A stretch of 37,828 nucleotides of DNA from Parcubacteria group bacterium CG1_02_58_44 (lineage in GTDB: Bacteria; Patescibacteriota; Patescibacteriia; SG8-24), in NCBI GenBank assembly GCA_001872545.1, contig MNWN01000013.1, positions 1 to 37,828 of the forward strand, written 5' to 3'. Below, piece by piece: positions 1 to 10,192 of this stretch (position 1 is the stretch's first letter; every line of letters starts with the position of its first letter). The position numbers and the translations under genes are program-made. The notes under the pieces are model-generated. The model was not told the DNA's origin. It did not search any database and worked only from the letters and a program-made list of their open reading frames with translations.

Positions 1-119
1 GTAAGCGAGACGTTCCGGAGGACGCCGCGAACGCAAGGCCGAAGGCCGCGTCGGAGCGGCGAGTCGAGCGCCGCCCGCGGCAACCCCGGCAAGCGCAGGT
101 AGGGCGGGCGGTTTCTTCC

Positions 120-151
120 CTCCACTTCTTTGACAAGACAAAGAAGTGGAG
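120..151. repeat. Perfect 13-bp-stem hairpin (CTCCACTTCTTTG / CAAAGAAGTGGAG)
   Basis: Inverted repeat read directly; first of three hairpins in 120-229. Confidence 0.85.
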
Positions 152-204
152 CCGGGGGTCTGGGGGAGAGGATCTTCCCCAGTTGAAGAGAATTAATCAG
201 GGTT

Positions 205-229
205 CCTAGGGGGATGGAATCCCCCTAGG
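205..229. repeat. Perfect 10-bp-stem hairpin (CCTAGGGGGA / TCCCCCTAGG)
   Basis: Inverted repeat read directly. Confidence 0.85.
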
Positions 230-242
230 TTATAGAGAAAGG

Positions 243-276
243 AGTCTGGGTCCCAGCTCTCCGCCCGGGACGACAT
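243..276. repeat. Partial copy of dispersed palindromic repeat (TCTGGGTCCC...CCCGGGACGAC)
   Basis: Resembles the right half of the element at 34455-34533 (CTTCTGGGTCCCGGATCAGGTCCGGGACGAC). Confidence 0.5.
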
Positions 277-366
277 ATTTGGAAAAGCTGTCAGAGACCC
301 ATTACACCGGCTTGACATCACCTCCCGATGATCTAAGCTTAGCCCTCAGCTAAAGACTTTTCCTTT

Positions 367-924
367 ATGGATACACAACTCGTATTTCGACTGATCGAAC
401 TAGTGAGGAAGACCGGCGACCGGCTGATTCTGGCCGACCCGTCGAGCGATAGTGCAGTGGTGGTCATGGACCTAGCCGCCTATGAGCGACTACTGAACCA
501 GGCCAGCGAGCAGCCGGCGAACTCCCGATCAGAGACTGTTTCAGCTACCGAACAACCGATCCCCACACCGCCGCGCAAAGACATTGTTCGTTCGGTCGCC
601 GAGGTCGAATCAATTCCAGTCGAACCGCCACCGGTGGCACGTCCGATCGGGCAATTTCAGCCTCAATCTCAGGAGTTCAACCAAGCAGGGTTAGAACGCT
701 TGACAGTGTCCGGAACCAGGGCTAACATAAACCGCGAAATCGGTCTCCAGTCAACCGTGAAGAGCGTCATCGAGTCGATGGTCAAGTCGTCGCCCCGGGA
801 CGAGTCACGGATTCAGAACCAATCCGCTGTTCAGCAGCCCGCGTCGCTACCGACCGAACCGTCGGTTGGACAACCGGACGAGCCGGCAGAGGAGGAGCGG
901 TTCTATCTGGAGCCGATTGAATAG
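367..924 (+). CDS. Conserved hypothetical protein; N-terminal Phd/antitoxin-like segment (GDRLILADPSSDSAVVVMDLAAYERLL) and a low-complexity tail
   Basis: ORF; the N-terminal motif resembles prevent-host-death-like proteins, remainder looks disordered. Confidence 0.6.
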   Translation: MDTQLVFRLIELVRKTGDRLILADPSSDSAVVVMDLAAYERLLNQASEQPANSRSETVSATEQPIPTPPRKDIVRSVAEVESIPVEPPPVARPIGQFQPQSQEFNQAGLERLTVSGTRANINREIGLQSTVKSVIESMVKSSPRDESRIQNQSAVQQPASLPTEPSVGQPDEPAEEERFYLEPIE

Positions 925-1068
925 GGCCGTCAGTTGAGCGGAAAAAGCGTTTCCGGTCCTCCCGCCTAAGCTCATTTCGTCATAAGCAGAGGGGAAATGA
1001 GAATTTGGCAGGAGACGGAGGGCAAAATTGGGCCGTAAAGGACGGTTCGGAGCGCATCAGCCGACCCC

Positions 1069-1098
1069 TTGCCAATTTTTTTCTTTTTAGTGTATACT
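1069..1098 (+). promoter_or_regulatory. Sigma70-type promoter upstream of tuf (TTGCCA-N18-TATACT)
   Basis: -35 at 1069-1074 and -10 at 1093-1098, upstream of tuf. Confidence 0.6.
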
Positions 1099-1235
1099 GC
1101 GCTCTGCTTTCCAGGTGGGTACCGAACAAAAAATCCGCCCGGACCGCCGGACAGTCTACCATCTTATAAATATCAAGCCCGAGGACGTTCCGGCAGGTTC
1201 GATCCTCAGGGGAAATAATCGCGTAAGCAAGCCAT

Positions 1236-2423
1236 ATGGCGGAGAAATTCGATCGCAGCAAGCCGCACGTGAATGTGGGCACCATCGGTCATGTCGACCA
1301 CGGTAAGACCACCCTCACGGCCGCTATTCTGCAGGTATTGAAGACTACCGGCGGTGTCGCTCAGGACAAGAGCGTCGACGACCTGGACAAGGCTCCGGAG
1401 TCAAAGGCTCGCGGTATCACTATCGCTACCGCCCACTGCGAGTACGAGACTGCCAAGCGTCACTACGCGCATGTTGACTGCCCCGGCCACGCCGACTACA
1501 TCAAGAACATGATCACCGGTGCCGCTCAGATGGACGGTGCCATCCTGGTCGTCTCGGCTGCCGACGGTCCCATGCCACAGACTCGTGAGCATATCCTGCT
1601 GGCGCATCAGGTCGGTGTTCCCCACATCGTCGTCTTCCTGAACAAGGTTGACCAAGTGGAGGATCCGGAACTCATTGACTTGGTCGAGGAAGAGATCCGC
1701 GATCTGCTCAAGAAGTACGAGTTTCCGGGAGATACCACTCCAATCGTGCGTGGTTCGGCACTCAAGGCCTTGAACAATCCGACCGGCGACGATGCCAAAC
1801 CGGTCTTGGAGCTCTTGGACAAGCTCGACGAGTTCATTCCGGAACCGGTTCGTGATATCGACAAGCCGTTCCTGATGCCGATCGAGGATGTGTTCAGCAT
1901 CGAGGGTCGCGGTACGGTGGTCACCGGTCGTATCGAGCGCGGAATCATCAAGGTCGGCGAAGAGGTTGAGATTGTCGGTCTGGGAGATACCAGGAAGACG
2001 ACCGTGACAGGTATCGAGATGTTCAATAAGCAGCTCGACGAGGGTCGCGCCGGAGACAATGCCGGTGTCCTGCTGCGCGGTACCAAGAAGGACGAGGTGG
2101 AGCGCGGCATGGTCTTGGCCAAGACAGGTTCGGTCAAGCCGCACACCGAGTTCGAGGCCCAGGTCTACGCCCTGACCAAGGAAGAGGGTGGTCGTCACAA
2201 GCCGTTCTTCAAGGGCTACAAGCCGCAGTTCTACATTCGGACTACAGACGTGACCGGTGAAGTCGTGCTGTTGGAGGGTACCGAGATGGTCATGCCTGGC
2301 GACACAGTCAACTGTACCGTCAAGCTGATTTCGGTCGTAGCGCTCGAGGAGAAGATGAGGTTCGCCATCCGTGAGGGCGGTCGGACCGTCGGAGCCGGTA
2401 CAGTCACCAAGATTCTGAAGTAA
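1236..2423 (+). CDS. tuf: Elongation factor Tu
   Basis: [43 protein letters not shown]; 395 aa. Confidence 0.99.
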   Translation: MAEKFDRSKPHVNVGTIGHVDHGKTTLTAAILQVLKTTGGVAQDKSVDDLDKAPESKARGITIATAHCEYETAKRHYAHVDCPGHADYIKNMITGAAQMDGAILVVSAADGPMPQTREHILLAHQVGVPHIVVFLNKVDQVEDPELIDLVEEEIRDLLKKYEFPGDTTPIVRGSALKALNNPTGDDAKPVLELLDKLDEFIPEPVRDIDKPFLMPIEDVFSIEGRGTVVTGRIERGIIKVGEEVEIVGLGDTRKTTVTGIEMFNKQLDEGRAGDNAGVLLRGTKKDEVERGMVLAKTGSVKPHTEFEAQVYALTKEEGGRHKPFFKGYKPQFYIRTTDVTGEVVLLEGTEMVMPGDTVNCTVKLISVVALEEKMRFAIREGGRTVGAGTVTKILK

Positions 2424-2471
2424 CGGTAGACCCTTGACTCGACACGGTCTTTACCACTAAACTCTACGGCG

Positions 2472-2819
2472 ATGGACGTTGAGAAGAAGACAACGAAGAA
2501 GGCCGACGATGAGGCAAGGCAGAGGATCCGCATTAGGATCCGAGCCTATGACCACAAGATCATCGACCAGACCACCCGCACGATCATCGAGACGGCGGAA
2601 CGGACTGGGGCGGTGGTTAGGGGTCCGGTGCCACTTCCGACGGAAAAGAGGAGGTACACGGTCAACCGTTCTACGTTCGTGCACAAGGATTCTCGCGATC
2701 AGTACGAGATGCGCGTGCACAAGCGTCTGGTCGACCTTTACGACCCGACCCCCAAGACCGTCGAGGCATTGACGAACTTGAACTTGCCGGCTGGTGTCGA
2801 CGTAGAGATCAAAATGTAA
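2472..2819 (+). CDS. rpsJ: 30S ribosomal protein S10
   Basis: [28 protein letters not shown], gene order. Confidence 0.97.
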   Translation: MDVEKKTTKKADDEARQRIRIRIRAYDHKIIDQTTRTIIETAERTGAVVRGPVPLPTEKRRYTVNRSTFVHKDSRDQYEMRVHKRLVDLYDPTPKTVEALTNLNLPAGVDVEIKM

Positions 2820-2851
2820 AATGTCGTGATCTCCGTAATTGGCGCGTTGTA

Positions 2852-2921
2852 CCGATCTTCAAAAACTACTCGCTCACCGTACACTTCAGTACGATTCACG
2901 ACGTAGTTTTCTCCAGATCGG
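2852..2921. repeat. 70-nt nested inverted repeat (CCGATCT..AAAACTAC..GTAC/GTAC..GTAGTTTT..AGATCGG)
   Basis: Three nested complementary arms read directly in the S10-L3 gap. Confidence 0.75.
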
Positions 2922-3575
2922 CCATCGCATCCAATTATGGACATCACTGCGGCTTCCAGACAGGCACAGCTCATCCAATCCTGAAAGCCGTAGTAGAGAT
3001 AGAGAAACGAATAGACCAAGTCTGTCGGGAGAGACGGAGAAAGACCTTCACATCTTATCGTTCGTAGGGCGGCGCAGACGCGTCGTTCAAGAAACCAGCC
3101 CTTGGAATGAGGAAGTATCCGGGTAGGCGCTGAGTGGAAACGAAAACGCAATGTGCATTCGTACGAACGGAAGGTGTAGAGGAAACCTTCGCCATCTCCC
3201 GGTAGGCCATGGAGAATTACAGCCTTCGATCAATCAAACCGCCGGAGCTTCCGCATGGACGGAACGTTCCGAAGAAAAACAAGCCAAGGTTTCGCTGAAT
3301 CGGCAGGACGGCCAGCAAGGGTCGCGATCCTGAACCGGACGGCTGGAAAGTTCATCATGAAGGTGGACTCTCGAGCTGTCCGGTATACGATTCCCGACGG
3401 ACTACGGCTGGAAGCTTCTCTGACAAGAGGGTTCCGGCTTTTCGTTTATAAGGGGTTTATCGAGGCGATCGGCATTCGAACCGACTGGGACGGATAAAGA
3501 TTGCCTTCGGATAAGTGCTCCGCTGGAGTCGGCTTCGGTTTAGGAGTCAAACTTTCATGAGCATAATGGAACAGT

Positions 3576-4214
3576 ATGAAGTTCATCATCGCTAAGAAAC
3601 TGGAAATGACGCAGCGGTTTCGTGAAGACGGTACCGTTGTTCCGGTTACGCTGCTTCAGGTCGATCCCTGCATTGTCACGCAGGTCAAGACGTCCGAGAG
3701 TGACGGTTACGAGGCTGTCCAGCTCGGTTGCGGCGAAGTTCGTCAGAAGGTCGTGGCCAAGCCGCAGCAGGGTCACATGAAGGCCAGCGGTCGGCTTTCT
3801 AGGGAGCTTAGTGAGTTTCGAGTCGAATCCGCATCCGAGTTTAAGGTCGGCGACACCATTGAAGTTTCGCAGTTCAATCCGGGTGAGTTCGTCCACGTTA
3901 CCGCCACATCGAAGGGGAAGGGTTTCCAGGGTGTGGTCAGGCGTCACGGCTTCCGAGGAGGTCCGGCCTCCCATGGCCACAAGGACAATCTGCGCATGCC
4001 GGGTTCGATCGGTTCCGGCGGCATCCAGCGTGTCTTCAAGGGTATGCGCATGGCCGGGCGTATGGGAACCGACCGTGTCACCGTAAAGAATCTGGAAATC
4101 ATTGACGTCGACGCCAAGAGCGGCGTTTTGGCTGTTAAGGGGGCAGTGCCTGGCTCTCGCGGGGCGTCGGTGCTGGTTTCCGGTGGTTTCGATAAGCGTC
4201 AATCCTGGAACTGA
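3576..4214 (+). CDS. rplC: 50S ribosomal protein L3
   Basis: KGKGFQGVVRRHGFRGGPASHGHK motif. Confidence 0.97.
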   Translation: MKFIIAKKLEMTQRFREDGTVVPVTLLQVDPCIVTQVKTSESDGYEAVQLGCGEVRQKVVAKPQQGHMKASGRLSRELSEFRVESASEFKVGDTIEVSQFNPGEFVHVTATSKGKGFQGVVRRHGFRGGPASHGHKDNLRMPGSIGSGGIQRVFKGMRMAGRMGTDRVTVKNLEIIDVDAKSGVLAVKGAVPGSRGASVLVSGGFDKRQSWN

Positions 4215-4221
4215 TAAGCAT

Positions 4222-4866
4222 ATGCCGAAGGTCAAGATCTACAATACTGAAGGCAAACAGGTCGGGGAGAAGGATCTCCGCGACGACGTTTTCGGAGTCA
4301 GTGTGAAGCCAGAAGTCGTACACGAGGTCATGCTGAGCATGATGGCCAATACCCACGGATCGTATGCCCATACCAAGACCCGGGGCGACGTCTCCGGCGG
4401 CGGAAAGAAGCCATGGAAGCAGAAGGGGACCGGTCGTGCCCGTCACGGTTCGTCTCGTTCACCGATTTGGGTCGGCGGAGGCGTGACTTTCGGTCCGCGT
4501 AGCGACCGGGACTACTCGGTGAAGGTCAACCGAAAGACGCAACGTCGGGCCATGATGATGACCCTGTCCGACATGGTCAGCAATGACCGCCTGATTTTGA
4601 TGGAGTCGTTTGGGGTGAAGGACGGCAAGACAAGGGAGTTCGCCGCCACGATCGGTAAGTTGCCCATCGCCACCAAGAAGAGGCTATTGGCCGTTTCCGA
4701 CAAGTCTGATGCCATGCTGCGCCGCAGTGCCGGCAATATCCAGAGCGTGACTCTGCGCAATGTCGGGGATCTCGGCTTTCTCGACGTATTGAGCAGCGAG
4801 TATCTGATCATGACTCCGGAAGCTGCCGATGGGATTGAGCAGAAGTTCACTGCCGACAAGGCTTAA
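4222..4866 (+). CDS. rplD: 50S ribosomal protein L4
   Basis: KTRGDVSGGGKKPWKQKGTGRARHGSSRSPIWVGGGVTFGP; ATG at 4222 preferred over the longer ORF start at 4102. Confidence 0.96.
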   Translation: MPKVKIYNTEGKQVGEKDLRDDVFGVSVKPEVVHEVMLSMMANTHGSYAHTKTRGDVSGGGKKPWKQKGTGRARHGSSRSPIWVGGGVTFGPRSDRDYSVKVNRKTQRRAMMMTLSDMVSNDRLILMESFGVKDGKTREFAATIGKLPIATKKRLLAVSDKSDAMLRRSAGNIQSVTLRNVGDLGFLDVLSSEYLIMTPEAADGIEQKFTADKA

Positions 4867-4876
4867 GCTGACTGAT

Positions 4877-5317
4877 ATGGGAATTCTGAAGAAAGTATCA
4901 AGCCAGAAGAAGTCAGATCAGACGGTTGGCAAACAGTCCGAGGACAGCATCACGAAGTCTGATTCTAAGGCAGTCGGAGATGGTTCCGTTCAGTCTAATG
5001 AGACCGAGAAGAGGGAGGTCCGTCCCGAGGATGGCTTTGCCTATCGCATCATCTGCGGTCCGGTTCTGACCGAGAAGGGGGAGCATCTGAAGATGAAGGG
5101 CAAGTACGCATTCTTCGTCGACGGCGACACCAATAAGGTCGAGGTTGCACGGGCCATTCGGGTGATCTACAAGGTCAATCCGGTCTCGGTTCAGATGCTC
5201 AACGTTAAGGGCAAGGCCGTTCGCCGTGGTCGTCAGCAGGGCCGACGCAAGGATCGGAAGAAGGCCATTGTTACTCTGAAGGCGGGCGATTCGATCAGCC
5301 TGGCGGAAAGCGCATAA
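4877..5317 (+). CDS. rplW: 50S ribosomal protein L23 with charged N-terminal extension
   Basis: GPVLTEKG...[32 protein letters not shown] at 4877. Confidence 0.95.
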   Translation: MGILKKVSSQKKSDQTVGKQSEDSITKSDSKAVGDGSVQSNETEKREVRPEDGFAYRIICGPVLTEKGEHLKMKGKYAFFVDGDTNKVEVARAIRVIYKVNPVSVQMLNVKGKAVRRGRQQGRRKDRKKAIVTLKAGDSISLAESA

Positions 5318-5321
5318 AATT

Positions 5322-6167
5322 ATGCCAATCAAGAAGTACAATCCGACGACGAGCGGACGGCGCATCTCCAGTGTTGACGCCTTTTCCGACATCACCAAGA
5401 CCGAGCCGGAAAAGAAGTTGACCGTCTTCAGGAAGAGCGTCGCTGGTCGCAATGCCCACGGAAGGATTACCGTCCGTCATCGTGGCGGCGGCGCCCGACG
5501 TTACGTCCGTGTGGTGGACTACAAGCAGGACAAGTTCGACGTTCCGGCCAAGGTCGCGGCCATCGAGTATGACCCGAATCGCGGTGCCCGTTTGGCTTTG
5601 CTGTACTATCGCGACGGGGAGAAGAGATATGTCGTCGCCACTCAGGGACTGAAGGTCGGTGACGTCATCGTCTCCTCGATGAGTCGGGTGGAGATCAAGC
5701 CGGGCAACCGTATGCCGCTTGAGCAGATTCCGGTCGGCATCACGGTCCACAGCATCGAATTGGTCCCCGGCAACGGCGGTCAGCTGGTGCGCGGCGCCGG
5801 ACTGTCGGCTCGGTACATGGCACTCGAGGGCAAGTATGCCCAGCTCAAGTTGCCGTCAGGCGAGATTCGTCTGATCTCCCGCCTGTCCATGGCCACTGTC
5901 GGTGTGGTGAGCAATCCGGATCACCGTCTGATTCGTTGGGGTAAGGCCGGTCGTTCGCGGCATCTGGGCATCCGCCCGACTGTTCGCGGTAAGGCCATGA
6001 ATCCGGTTGATCATCCGCACGGTGGAGGTGAGGGTCGTCATCCGATCGGCCTCAAGCATCCTAAGACCCCGTGGGGTAAGCCGGCTTTGGGAGTTAAGAC
6101 CCGTCGGACCAAGCTCGCTTCGGACAAGCTTATTGTTCAGCGACGCAACAAGAAGCGGAAGAAGTAA
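5322..6167 (+). CDS. rplB: 50S ribosomal protein L2
   Basis: [47 protein letters not shown]. Confidence 0.98.
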   Translation: MPIKKYNPTTSGRRISSVDAFSDITKTEPEKKLTVFRKSVAGRNAHGRITVRHRGGGARRYVRVVDYKQDKFDVPAKVAAIEYDPNRGARLALLYYRDGEKRYVVATQGLKVGDVIVSSMSRVEIKPGNRMPLEQIPVGITVHSIELVPGNGGQLVRGAGLSARYMALEGKYAQLKLPSGEIRLISRLSMATVGVVSNPDHRLIRWGKAGRSRHLGIRPTVRGKAMNPVDHPHGGGEGRHPIGLKHPKTPWGKPALGVKTRRTKLASDKLIVQRRNKKRKK

Positions 6168-6179
6168 GCGGACAAACTT

Positions 6180-6506
6180 ATGCCACGCAGTTTAAAGAAA
6201 GGACCAATCGTAGACGAGAAGCTAGTTCTTAGGCTCTCGAAGATCGAGCCGGGCAAGGTGGTCAAGACCTGGTCGCGCTGGTCGCACGTCACGCCGGTCA
6301 TGGTGGGTCACACCATCGGCGTGCATAACGGCAAGGAGCATGTGCCGGTCAAGATCGTGGAGAACATGGTCGGACACAAGCTGGGCGAGTTCGCCTCGAC
6401 GCGGAAGTTCATCCGGCATGGCGGCAAGATGCAGAAGGAACTCGAACAGAAGCGACAGGAGGCCGAGAGGACTGCCAACAAGGCAGCCTCCACAACCAAG
6501 AAGTAA
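6180..6506 (+). CDS. rpsS: 30S ribosomal protein S19
   Basis: [45 protein letters not shown]. Confidence 0.97.
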   Translation: MPRSLKKGPIVDEKLVLRLSKIEPGKVVKTWSRWSHVTPVMVGHTIGVHNGKEHVPVKIVENMVGHKLGEFASTRKFIRHGGKMQKELEQKRQEAERTANKAASTTKK

Positions 6507-6511
6507 GGCAT

Positions 6512-7051
6512 ATGGAGGTGATAGCAAAAGCCAGGTTTATCAGGATCTCGCCGAAGAAGGTGCGTTTGGTCGCGGACTTGGTTCGCGGTCTGGATGTTTC
6601 GTCGGCCGAAGCCCAGCTGAAGTTCATTCGGAAGGCCGCCGCCCTTCCGGTGCTTAAGGTCGTCATGTCGGCCAAGGCCAACGCCGTCCATAACTTCAAG
6701 TTGGAAGGTGAGGGTCTGTTCATTAAGTCCATTACGGTCGACGGCGGACCGGTTCTCCATCGCTGGATGCCGCGTGCCTTCGGTCGTGCCACCCCTCTCC
6801 GCAAGCGATCTTCCCACATTACGGTCATCATCGACGAGAGGTCAGCCGAGGTCGTACCTCAGGCAGTCGCCAAGGCGGTAGTGGCCAAGAAGGCAGTTAA
6901 GGTAGTCGAGAGCGAAGTGGTGCGGACCGAGAAGGGACAGTCGACCGAAGACAAGACAGCACAGGTTCAGGAAGAGAAGACCGGCTCTGATACCGCACAG
7001 TCCGGGTCGGTTCAGCAGTCAGAAACTAAGAAGGGCGAAAGCGAAGCGTAA
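6512..7051 (+). CDS. rplV: 50S ribosomal protein L22 with ~60-aa acidic/basic C-terminal tail
   Basis: RISPKKVRLVADLVRG, core plus low-complexity extension. Confidence 0.96.
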   Translation: MEVIAKARFIRISPKKVRLVADLVRGLDVSSAEAQLKFIRKAAALPVLKVVMSAKANAVHNFKLEGEGLFIKSITVDGGPVLHRWMPRAFGRATPLRKRSSHITVIIDERSAEVVPQAVAKAVVAKKAVKVVESEVVRTEKGQSTEDKTAQVQEEKTGSDTAQSGSVQQSETKKGESEA

Positions 7052-7052
7052 T

Positions 7053-7778
7053 ATGGGCCAAAAGATTCATCCAAAGATTTTCCGGATCGGCGTAATCTAT
7101 TCCTGGGGGTCGAAGTGGTTCGGCACCAGGCGGACCATGCCCGATTTGCTTCGCGAGGATTTTCAGCTTCGGTCCTTCTTGGAGAAGAAACTGAAGGAGT
7201 CGTCGGTCGACCGGATCGAGATCGAGCGGACTCCCCGTGCGGTGACGGTCACCATCCATACCGCCAAACCGGGCTTCATCATCGGACGGGGCGGAACCGG
7301 CGTCGAGTCGCTGAAGCTCGACCTGAAGAAGATGATCAGTCGGGGTCGGCCGGACGGCCAGCAGCGCAACCTGAACCTCAACATCATCGAGGTGACTCGG
7401 CCATCGCTGTCGGCCAACATAGTTCTGCAGTCGATGATCGCCGACGTCGAGCGTCGCGTGCGGTTTCGTCGCGTGCTGAAGCTGAACTTGGATCGGGTCC
7501 AGAAGGCCGGTGCCAAGGGCGTCAAACTGATGATCAAGGGACGACTGAACGGCGCCGAGATTGCTCGGGAGGAAAAGCTTTCTTGGGGAAGCATTCCGCT
7601 GCATAACCTTAGGGCCGATGTCGATTTTGCCCAGGGTACGGCCCGGACCATTTTCGGTGCGATCGGCATCAAGGTCTGGATCTACCGCGGTGAGGTCTTC
7701 ATCGGCAAGAACGGCGACGCCACCGGACAGGAGCGGCTCGGCGAGGTCGTATCGAAAACGGGAAAAATCCGAAATTGA
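7053..7778 (+). CDS. rpsC: 30S ribosomal protein S3
   Basis: MGQKIHPKIFRIG, KPGFIIGRGGTGVESL. Confidence 0.97.
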   Translation: MGQKIHPKIFRIGVIYSWGSKWFGTRRTMPDLLREDFQLRSFLEKKLKESSVDRIEIERTPRAVTVTIHTAKPGFIIGRGGTGVESLKLDLKKMISRGRPDGQQRNLNLNIIEVTRPSLSANIVLQSMIADVERRVRFRRVLKLNLDRVQKAGAKGVKLMIKGRLNGAEIAREEKLSWGSIPLHNLRADVDFAQGTARTIFGAIGIKVWIYRGEVFIGKNGDATGQERLGEVVSKTGKIRN

Positions 7779-7784
7779 GTCCTT

Positions 7785-8195
7785 ATGTTGCTGCCAGCCA
7801 AGGTTAAATATAGGAAGATGCACAAGGGTCGCGGGCGCAATAAGCGCAAAGCCACGACCAAGCTTGACGTCAGCTTCGGCGGCTATGGCCTCAAGGCCAT
7901 GGACGGGGCTTGGGTTACCTCTAGACAGATAGAGGCTGCCCGTCGGGCCATGACGCGCTACATCAAGCGCGGTGGCAAGATTTGGATTCGCATCTTCCCC
8001 GACAAGCCGATCACTTTTCACGGCAACGAGAACACGATGGGTAGCGGAAAGGGTGCAGTCGACCATTATGTGGCCGTCATCCGTCCGGGAACCGTCATGT
8101 TCGAGATGGACGGGATTCCTGAGGAGACGGCCCGGGAAGCCATGCGACTGGCCGGCCACAAGCTGCCGATGCGCACCAAGTTCATCGTCAAATAA
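7785..8195 (+). CDS. rplP: 50S ribosomal protein L16
   Basis: [40 protein letters not shown]-like core. Confidence 0.97.
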   Translation: MLLPAKVKYRKMHKGRGRNKRKATTKLDVSFGGYGLKAMDGAWVTSRQIEAARRAMTRYIKRGGKIWIRIFPDKPITFHGNENTMGSGKGAVDHYVAVIRPGTVMFEMDGIPEETAREAMRLAGHKLPMRTKFIVK

Positions 8196-8206
8196 CGGTA
8201 CGGCTT

Positions 8207-8422
8207 ATGAAGATGAACGAAATGAAGGAAAAGTCCGACGTCGAACTTGGTCGTCTGTTGGCCGAGCTGCAGAGTCAGATGCAGGACCGCAGGTTTGCCG
8301 CTGTCGGTCGGAGGCTCACTCGGGTCCGGGAACTGCGCACGATCCGTAAGGACATTGCGCGCATCCTGTCGATTAGACACGAGCGGACCCTGTCCGGTAA
8401 TGGCGAAGCGGCCGTTAGCTAG
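8207..8422 (+). CDS. rpmC: 50S ribosomal protein L29
   Basis: Position between L16 and S17; short helical protein ending RTIRKDIARILSIRHER. Confidence 0.9.
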   Translation: MKMNEMKEKSDVELGRLLAELQSQMQDRRFAAVGRRLTRVRELRTIRKDIARILSIRHERTLSGNGEAAVS

Positions 8423-8448
8423 CGCGTCGGTGCGTAAGCCAAAATGAT

Positions 8449-8709
8449 ATGGAAGAGAACAACAAGCAGACAAACAAGAGGGTTTTCCAGGGTGTGGTAG
8501 TGTCGGACCGCATGGAAAAGACCGTGGTCGTACGGGTTGACCGGACGAAGGTCCATCCCAAGTACGGCAAGCGTCTTATCCGGTCGAATCGGTTCAAGGT
8601 CCACGACGAGAAGGGCGAATGCAAGGTCGGAGAGACTGTCAGGTTTGAAGAAACCAGGCCGATGTCCAGGGACAAGAGGTGGAGAATCATCGGTAAGGTA
8701 AGCGCGTAG
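8449..8709 (+). CDS. rpsQ: 30S ribosomal protein S17
   Basis: [30 protein letters not shown]. Confidence 0.96.
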   Translation: MEENNKQTNKRVFQGVVVSDRMEKTVVVRVDRTKVHPKYGKRLIRSNRFKVHDEKGECKVGETVRFEETRPMSRDKRWRIIGKVSA

Positions 8710-8713
8710 GCAT

Positions 8714-9085
8714 ATGGTGCAGCATCGTTCAATGTTGGCGGTCGCCGACAACTCCGGCGCGAAGAAACTCCAGGTCATCCGTGTTCTGGGAGGTTACCAG
8801 AAGCATTATGCTGGCCTGGGTGATGTCGTGACCGTGGTTATCAAGGTTGCCGTACCGCACAGCGGAGTGAAGAAGAGTCAGGTGGCCCATGCGGTCATCG
8901 TTCGCACGAAGAAGGAGACCCGACGGGCCGACGGTTCGTACGTCAGGTTCGACGAGAACGCCGCGGTCATCATAGACCGCAAGAACAAGGAGCCGAAGGG
9001 TACCCGCATCTTTGGGCCGATCGCTCGTGAACTGCGCGCCAAGGGATTCACCAAGATCATTTCCCTGGCCCCGGAAGTCGTCTAA
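8714..9085 (+). CDS. rplN: 50S ribosomal protein L14
   Basis: [40 protein letters not shown]. Confidence 0.98.
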   Translation: MVQHRSMLAVADNSGAKKLQVIRVLGGYQKHYAGLGDVVTVVIKVAVPHSGVKKSQVAHAVIVRTKKETRRADGSYVRFDENAAVIIDRKNKEPKGTRIFGPIARELRAKGFTKIISLAPEVV

Positions 9086-9100
9086 CCCGCCGAGAAAGAT

Positions 9101-9421
9101 ATGAGAATAAGGAAAGGGGACAACGTAAAGGTCACGGCGGGGAAGGATCGGGGCAAGACCGGCAAGGTCATGCAGGCGTTTCCGGCTCTGGGCAAGGTGG
9201 TCGTCGAGGGTGCCAACACGCTGACCAAGCACATGAAGGTCCACAAGCAGGGCGAAAAGGGCCAGAAGATCTCCTACAACGCCCCGTTCAATGCCACCAA
9301 CGTGCAGCTGATCTGTCCGAAATGCGCCCAGCCGACTCGAATCGGCATGCAGACGTTGGAGAACGAAGGGAAGACCAAGAAGGTTCGGACCTGCAGGAAA
9401 TGCAAGGAAGCAATCGAGTGA
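9101..9421 (+). CDS. rplX: 50S ribosomal protein L24
   Basis: MRIRKGDNVKVTAGKDRGKTGKV; C-terminal CPKC/CRKC zinc-like motif. Confidence 0.96.
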   Translation: MRIRKGDNVKVTAGKDRGKTGKVMQAFPALGKVVVEGANTLTKHMKVHKQGEKGQKISYNAPFNATNVQLICPKCAQPTRIGMQTLENEGKTKKVRTCRKCKEAIE

Positions 9422-9425
9422 ACAT

Positions 9426-9980
9426 ATGCAGAAAACACGAATGCAGGAAAAATACGAAAAGGAGATCGTTCCGGCGCTGAAGAAGGAGCTGGGCGAGACC
9501 AACGTCAACGCGGTGCCCAAGTTCGTGAAGGCGACCATTAATGTCGGCCTCAAGCACGGAATCAAGGACCCGAAGTTTGTCGATGCCGTGGAGCGTACGC
9601 TGACCAAGATCAGCGGCCAGAAGCCGGTCAAGACGCTGGCACGCAAGTCGATCGCCGGCTTCAAGATCCGCGAGGGCAATACGGTCGGAATGGCCGTCAC
9701 CCTTCGTGGCAGGCGGATGTACGACTTCATCGACAAGCTGATCAACCTGACCATGCCCCGAATGCGTGACTTCCGTGGCCTGCCGACCAAGTCGGTCGAC
9801 GCGCACGGCAGCATGTCCATCGGTTTTCGCGAATTCGTCGCCTTTCCGGAGATCAATCCGGAGGACGCCGACATGACGCATGGCCTTGAGATCACCATCG
9901 TTACCGACGCTGGAACCCGAGAGAGGGGATTGGCCTTACTAAAGACGGCCGGTTTCCCGTTCCGGTCAACTCAAAAATAG
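9426..9980 (+). CDS. rplE: 50S ribosomal protein L5
   Basis: ISGQKPVKTLARKSIAGFKIREG, VTLRGRRMYDFIDKL. Confidence 0.97.
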   Translation: MQKTRMQEKYEKEIVPALKKELGETNVNAVPKFVKATINVGLKHGIKDPKFVDAVERTLTKISGQKPVKTLARKSIAGFKIREGNTVGMAVTLRGRRMYDFIDKLINLTMPRMRDFRGLPTKSVDAHGSMSIGFREFVAFPEINPEDADMTHGLEITIVTDAGTRERGLALLKTAGFPFRSTQK

Positions 9981-9989
9981 CAGCGAGCT

Positions 9990-10175
9990 ATGGCTACAAC
10001 AGCGCAAATCGTAAAGTCAAACAAGGAGCCCAAGTTCTCGACTCGGCTGGTCAGACGCTGCTGGAAATGCGGCCGTAAGCACGGCTACATGAGGGACTTC
10101 AAGCTCTGTCGAATCTGCTTTCGCGAGATGGCCAGGAAAGGGGAGATTCCGGGCATCAGGAAGGCATCTTGGTAA
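9990..10175 (+). CDS. rpsN: 30S ribosomal protein S14, zinc-binding type
   Basis: CWKCGRKHGYMRDFKLCRICFREMARKGEIPGIRKASW. Confidence 0.97.
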   Translation: MATTAQIVKSNKEPKFSTRLVRRCWKCGRKHGYMRDFKLCRICFREMARKGEIPGIRKASW

Positions 10176-10192
10176 GAAATGGAGGCAAGATT

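Noticed and set aside
1-102. Open frame ending ...SSAARGNPGKRR-stop
   Set aside because: Could be the basic C-terminus of an upstream CDS, but too little sequence to identify
1401-2198. 265-aa minus-strand ORF inside tuf
   Set aside because: Antisense shadow of a strongly conserved gene; sequence has no recognisable family
2738-3151. 137-aa minus-strand ORF in the S10-L3 gap
   Set aside because: TTG start, overlaps the rpsJ 3' end, no recognisable motif or Shine-Dalgarno; cannot be supported as a gene
7026-8159. 377-aa minus-strand ORF across rpsC/rplP
   Set aside because: Antisense to two confident ribosomal protein genes; codon-bias artefact
8729-9898. 389-aa minus-strand ORF across rplN-rplE
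   Set aside because: Antisense to three confident ribosomal protein genes
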